Assembly (NCBI RefSeq): GCF_007679345.1
Contig: NZ_VEGH01000023.1
Location: 1 to 40,189 of the forward strand
Direction of reading: 5' to 3'
Origin: Cellulosimicrobium cellulans
Lineage (GTDB): Bacteria; Actinomycetota; Actinomycetes; Actinomycetales; Cellulomonadaceae
Length of the DNA stretch: 40,189 nt
The translations under genes and the position numbers were made by a program. This document shows positions 37,615 through 40,189 of the stretch, one piece after another; positions within the stretch are counted from its first letter, which is position 1; each line of letters opens with the position of its first letter. The notes under the pieces are model-generated. The model was not told the DNA's origin and ran no database searches. It saw nothing but the letters and a program-made list of their open reading frames with translations.

Positions 37615-39105
37615 ATGCCCACTCCCCCCTCGCTGGTCGCCGTCGACCTCGGGGCGTCCAGCGGGCGGGTGCTCGCCGGGCGTCTCGAGGCGGGGCGGCT
37701 CACCACCCACGAGGCCGGCCGGTTCCCCAACCGCCCCGTCCGGGCCGGCGGTCGGCTGCACTGGGACGTGCTCGCCCTGTGGGCGGGCGTCCAGGACGGC
37801 CTGCGCGCCGCGGCGCGCGCGCACGGCCCCGTCGCGTCGGTCGGCATCGACACCTGGGCCGTCGACTACGGCCTGCTCGACGTCGAGGGCGACCTGCTGG
37901 GCAACCCGGTGCACTACCGCGACGGCCGCACCGCCGGGGCCGCGGACGCGTTCGCCCGCCTGCTCGACCCCGCCGCGCACTACGCCGCCACCGGAAGCCA
38001 GGTGCAGGCGTTCAACACCGTGTACCAGCTGCTCGCCGCGGGATCGGCCGCCGGGGCCGCGACGTCCCCGCGCGCGGCGGACCGGCTGCTGCTCGTGCCC
38101 GACCTGCTCGGCCGCTGGCTGTCGGGCACCGAGGCCACCGAGGTCACCAACGCGTCGACCACCGGCATGCTCGACCCCGCCACCCGCCGGTGGAGCCTCG
38201 CGGTGCTCGACGCGCTCGCCGCCTCCCCCGCCGGGGACGTGCGGCGGCTGCTCGCCCCGCTCGTCGAGCCCGGGACCGTGCTCGGCCCGGTCCTCGCCGG
38301 GGCCGGCGGGGACGGGCTGGCCGGCGCGGTGCACGTCGCCGTCGGTTCGCACGACACCGCCTCCGCCGTGGCCGCGGTCCCGCTGGGCGACGCCCCCGCC
38401 GCGTGGATCTCGTCCGGCACCTGGTCGCTCGTCGGCGTCGAGCTGCCCGCCCCGGTGCTGACCCCGGCGGGGCGCGCGGCCAACTTCACCAACGAGCTCG
38501 GCGTCGCCGGCACCGTGCGCTACCTGCGGAACGTCGCGGGGCTGTGGCTGCTCCAGGAGTCGCTGCGGTGCTGGGCGGACGCCGGCGACCCGCAGGACCT
38601 CCCGGCCCTGCTCGCCGCCGCCTGTGACGTGCCCCCGCTGCGCACCGTGGTCGACGTCGACGACCCGGCGTTCACACCGCCCGGCGACATGCCCGCCCGG
38701 ATCGCGGCGGCGGCCCGGCGCACCGGGCAGCCGGTGCCGGAGCGCCCCGCGGAGGTCGCGCGCTGCGTGCTCGACTCGCTCGCGCTCGCCTACCGGCGCG
38801 CGGTGCGCACCGCGGTGGCGCTGTCCGGCCGGGACGTCGAGGTCGTGCACGTGGTCGGCGGCGGCGCGCGCAACGCGCTGCTGTGCCGGCTCACCGCCGA
38901 CGCCACCGGCCTGCCGGTGGTCGCGGGGCCGGTCGAGGCCACCGCGATCGGCAACCTGCTGACCCAGGCGCTCGCGCTCGGCGAGCTGTCCGGGGGCCTG
39001 ACGGCGGTGCGCGAGGTCGTGCGCGCATCGTCCGCGCTCGTCACGCACCACCCCCGGGGGACCGAGCAGCCGTGGGCACGGGCCGAGGAGCGCCTGTGGC
39101 CGTGA
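37615..39105 (+). CDS. rhaB: Rhamnulokinase
   Basis: This 496-residue FGGY-family kinase phosphorylates L-rhamnulose at C1. It has the N-terminal phosphate motif VAVDLGASSGRVLAG and RLHWDVLALWAGVQDGLRAA. The catalytic-base region is SVGIDTWAVDYGLLD, followed by NPVHYRDGRT and QVQAFNTVYQLLA, all typical of RhaB. The C-terminal nucleotide-binding part has WISSGTWSLVGVE and VVHVVGGGARNALLCRLTAD, then GPVEATAIGNLLTQALALGE. The ATG 37615 lies 5 nt after the isomerase stop with little Shine-Dalgarno, so it probably depends on coupling. Full length. Confidence 0.93.
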   Translation: MPTPPSLVAVDLGASSGRVLAGRLEAGRLTTHEAGRFPNRPVRAGGRLHWDVLALWAGVQDGLRAAARAHGPVASVGIDTWAVDYGLLDVEGDLLGNPVHYRDGRTAGAADAFARLLDPAAHYAATGSQVQAFNTVYQLLAAGSAAGAATSPRAADRLLLVPDLLGRWLSGTEATEVTNASTTGMLDPATRRWSLAVLDALAASPAGDVRRLLAPLVEPGTVLGPVLAGAGGDGLAGAVHVAVGSHDTASAVAAVPLGDAPAAWISSGTWSLVGVELPAPVLTPAGRAANFTNELGVAGTVRYLRNVAGLWLLQESLRCWADAGDPQDLPALLAAACDVPPLRTVVDVDDPAFTPPGDMPARIAAAARRTGQPVPERPAEVARCVLDSLALAYRRAVRTAVALSGRDVEVVHVVGGGARNALLCRLTADATGLPVVAGPVEATAIGNLLTQALALGELSGGLTAVREVVRASSALVTHHPRGTEQPWARAEERLWP

Positions 39106-39140
39106 CGGCACCACCACCCGCGCACGACGAAGGACACGAC

Positions 39141-39965
39141 ATGCCCCTGCACCCCCCGTTCCCCGACCTCGACGAGCTGCTCGCCGCCATCGGCGAGGCC
39201 GGCTCCCGGATCTGCGCCATCGACGCCTCCGAGGCCGGCGCCGGGAACATCTCGGTCTACGTCGGCTGGGACGTCGAGCTGCGCCGCCGGTTCCCGATCA
39301 CCGAGGAGATCACCCTTCCACTGGCTGCCCCGGCGCTCGCCGGGCGCACCGTGCTGGCCACCGGGTCCGGACGCCGGCTGCGGCAGATCGCCGCCGACCC
39401 CGAGGCCGCGATCGGCGCCGTGCGGATCCACGACGGCGGGACCACCGCGACCCTGCACACCTCGCCGCGGCGGCTGTTCGAGCGGCTGACCTCCGAGTTC
39501 AACTCCCACCTCGCCGTCCACCAGGACCAGGTCGCGCGCCGGGGCCTCGACTTCCAGGCCGTCGTGCACGCCCAGCCGCCGCACCTGACCTACCTGTCGC
39601 ACATCCCGGCCTACCGGGACACGCGGGCGATGAACGCGGCCATCCTGCGCTGGGAGCCCGAGTCGATCGTGTCGCTGTCCCAGGGCGTCGGCGTGCTGGA
39701 GTTCATGATCCCCGGCTCCGAGGAGCTGCAGGCCGCGAACGTCGCCGGCCTGCGGGAGCACGAGATCGTCCTGTGGTCCAAGCACGGCACGATGTCGCGG
39801 TCCGACTTCTCGGTGACGCGGGCCGTCGACCGGGTCGAGTACGCCGAGACGGGGGCGAAGTACGAGTACCTGGACCTCGTCGCCGGTCGGCGGGCGCAAG
39901 GGCTCACCCGGGAGGAGATCGCGGCGGTGGCGACGGAGTTCGGCGTCGACTCGCCGTGGGCGTGA
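39141..39965 (+). CDS. rhaD: Rhamnulose-1-phosphate aldolase (class II aldolase family)
   Basis: This 274-residue class II aldolase/adducin-fold enzyme splits rhamnulose-1-phosphate into DHAP and L-lactaldehyde. It has EAGAGNISVYVGWDVELRR near the N-terminus, a TVLATGSGRRLRQIAADPE phosphate-binding segment and LTSEFNSHLAVHQDQVARRG. The zinc-site region is VVHAQPPHLTYLSHIPAYRD, and EIVLWSKHGTMSRSDFSVTRAVDRVEYAETGA (about residues 212-243) supplies the last ligand histidine. The ATG 39141 follows AAGGA. It lies 35 nt after the kinase. No mutarotase (RhaM) or lactaldehyde dehydrogenase is present in the window. Confidence 0.9.
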   Translation: MPLHPPFPDLDELLAAIGEAGSRICAIDASEAGAGNISVYVGWDVELRRRFPITEEITLPLAAPALAGRTVLATGSGRRLRQIAADPEAAIGAVRIHDGGTTATLHTSPRRLFERLTSEFNSHLAVHQDQVARRGLDFQAVVHAQPPHLTYLSHIPAYRDTRAMNAAILRWEPESIVSLSQGVGVLEFMIPGSEELQAANVAGLREHEIVLWSKHGTMSRSDFSVTRAVDRVEYAETGAKYEYLDLVAGRRAQGLTREEIAAVATEFGVDSPWA

Positions 39966-39979
39966 GGGGCGGGGTTCCG

Positions 39980-40017
39980 CGGTCCTGGGGCGGGACCGGG
40001 CCCTGGGGCGGGACCGG
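39980..40017 (+). terminator. Hairpin and 18-bp direct repeat after rhaD
   Basis: CGGTCC (39980-39985) pairs with GGACCG (39993-39998) around a 7-nt loop, 14 nt after the rhaD stop. CCTGGGGCGGGACCGG occurs at 39984-39999 and again at 40002-40017. The rest of 40018-40150 is GC-rich and shows no gene. Confidence 0.5.
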
Positions 40018-40138
40018 ATCGGGCCGAGGCGGCGGGGTGACCGCTCGGCGGGCGGGTGCCGAGTCCTCCACAGGGCGCGGGGCGTGCGTGGTCCCCAGGG
40101 CGGGTGTGCGATCCGGGGGTGGTGTCGGTGGTCGCCGG

Positions 40139-40189
40139 TAGCGTTCTTGCATGGCTGACCTGCAGGAACACCCCCGGGGCGACACGGTC
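40139..40189 (+). CDS. 5' end of an unidentified gene with leaderless start
   Basis: ATG 40151 opens a frame that runs to the window end (MADLQEHPRGDTV, 13 residues). TAGCGT (40139-40144) lies exactly 6 nt upstream with no ribosome site, the leaderless pattern also seen at 26268, 26403 and 28331 in this window. The product cannot be recognised from 13 residues. Confidence 0.5.

Noticed and set aside
1..40189. tRNA, rRNA, insertion sequence or prophage content
   Set aside because: No cloverleaf-like sequence with conserved T-loop, no rRNA, no transposase, integrase or phage genes were found in the window.

Overview
The window comes from a very GC-rich actinobacterium, most likely a Micrococcales relative of Cellulomonas (inferred from gene families, codon bias and gene style; no rRNA is present). 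It shows frequent GTG starts, ATGA/GTGA-coupled operons, leaderless starts (a TANNNT-like -10 about 6 nt before the start codon), mycothiol-type and HNH/DUF222 proteins, and SAM-IV riboswitches. I see no tRNA, rRNA, CRISPR array, intact IS element or prophage.

Layout. 1-3026: the tail of an HNH endonuclease, a VOC protein, an FAD aromatic-type hydroxylase and a mycothiol-dependent maleylpyruvate-isomerase-like protein. 3059-6176 (minus): a cell-envelope module of a secreted DUF4397 protein, a class F sortase, an ECF-type sigma factor and its RskA-like zinc anti-sigma factor, the last three overlapping.

6344-25866: the centre of interest, about 20 kb of apparent organosulfur scavenging genes arranged around a divergent control region at about 21230-22090. 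Leftward run a degenerate luciferase-like monooxygenase (LLM), a GNAT protein, an amino-acid-type ABC importer (permease, ATPase, binding protein), a second LLM, a rhodanese, two more LLMs, a peptide-type ABC importer (binding protein, two permeases, fused double ATPase) and a remnant M20 peptidase. Rightward run an SsuE-like FMN reductase, a RutF/HpaC-like flavin reductase and two LLMs. Each arm begins with its own SAM-IV riboswitch. The leftward arm also has a 31-codon leader ORF ending Arg-Cys-Arg-Cys-Arg-Arg, then a nested palindrome, before its first structural gene. The picture is that low SAM and/or low cysteine induces import of sulfur compounds and their flavin-dependent desulfonation or C-S cleavage.

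25903-28271: a partner-switching module (STAS antagonist, RsbW-like kinase, GAF-SpoIIE phosphatase). 28331-29521: a MalY/PatB C-S lyase. 29574-39965: an L-rhamnose regulon with a cytosolic GH78 rhamnosidase, an ABC importer lacking its own ATPase, a LacI repressor, rhamnose isomerase, rhamnulokinase and rhamnulose-1-phosphate aldolase. It carries three copies of a TGAATCGNTTCA-like operator. The window ends at the leaderless start of an unidentified gene at 40151.

A recurring intergenic element was found at three places (14213-14288, 21234-21309, 29511-29584). Each has two direct and two inverted copies of a unit close to CGCCGAGATAGGGCC. Stem bases covary between loci, and at the third locus the element supplies the stop codons of both convergent genes.
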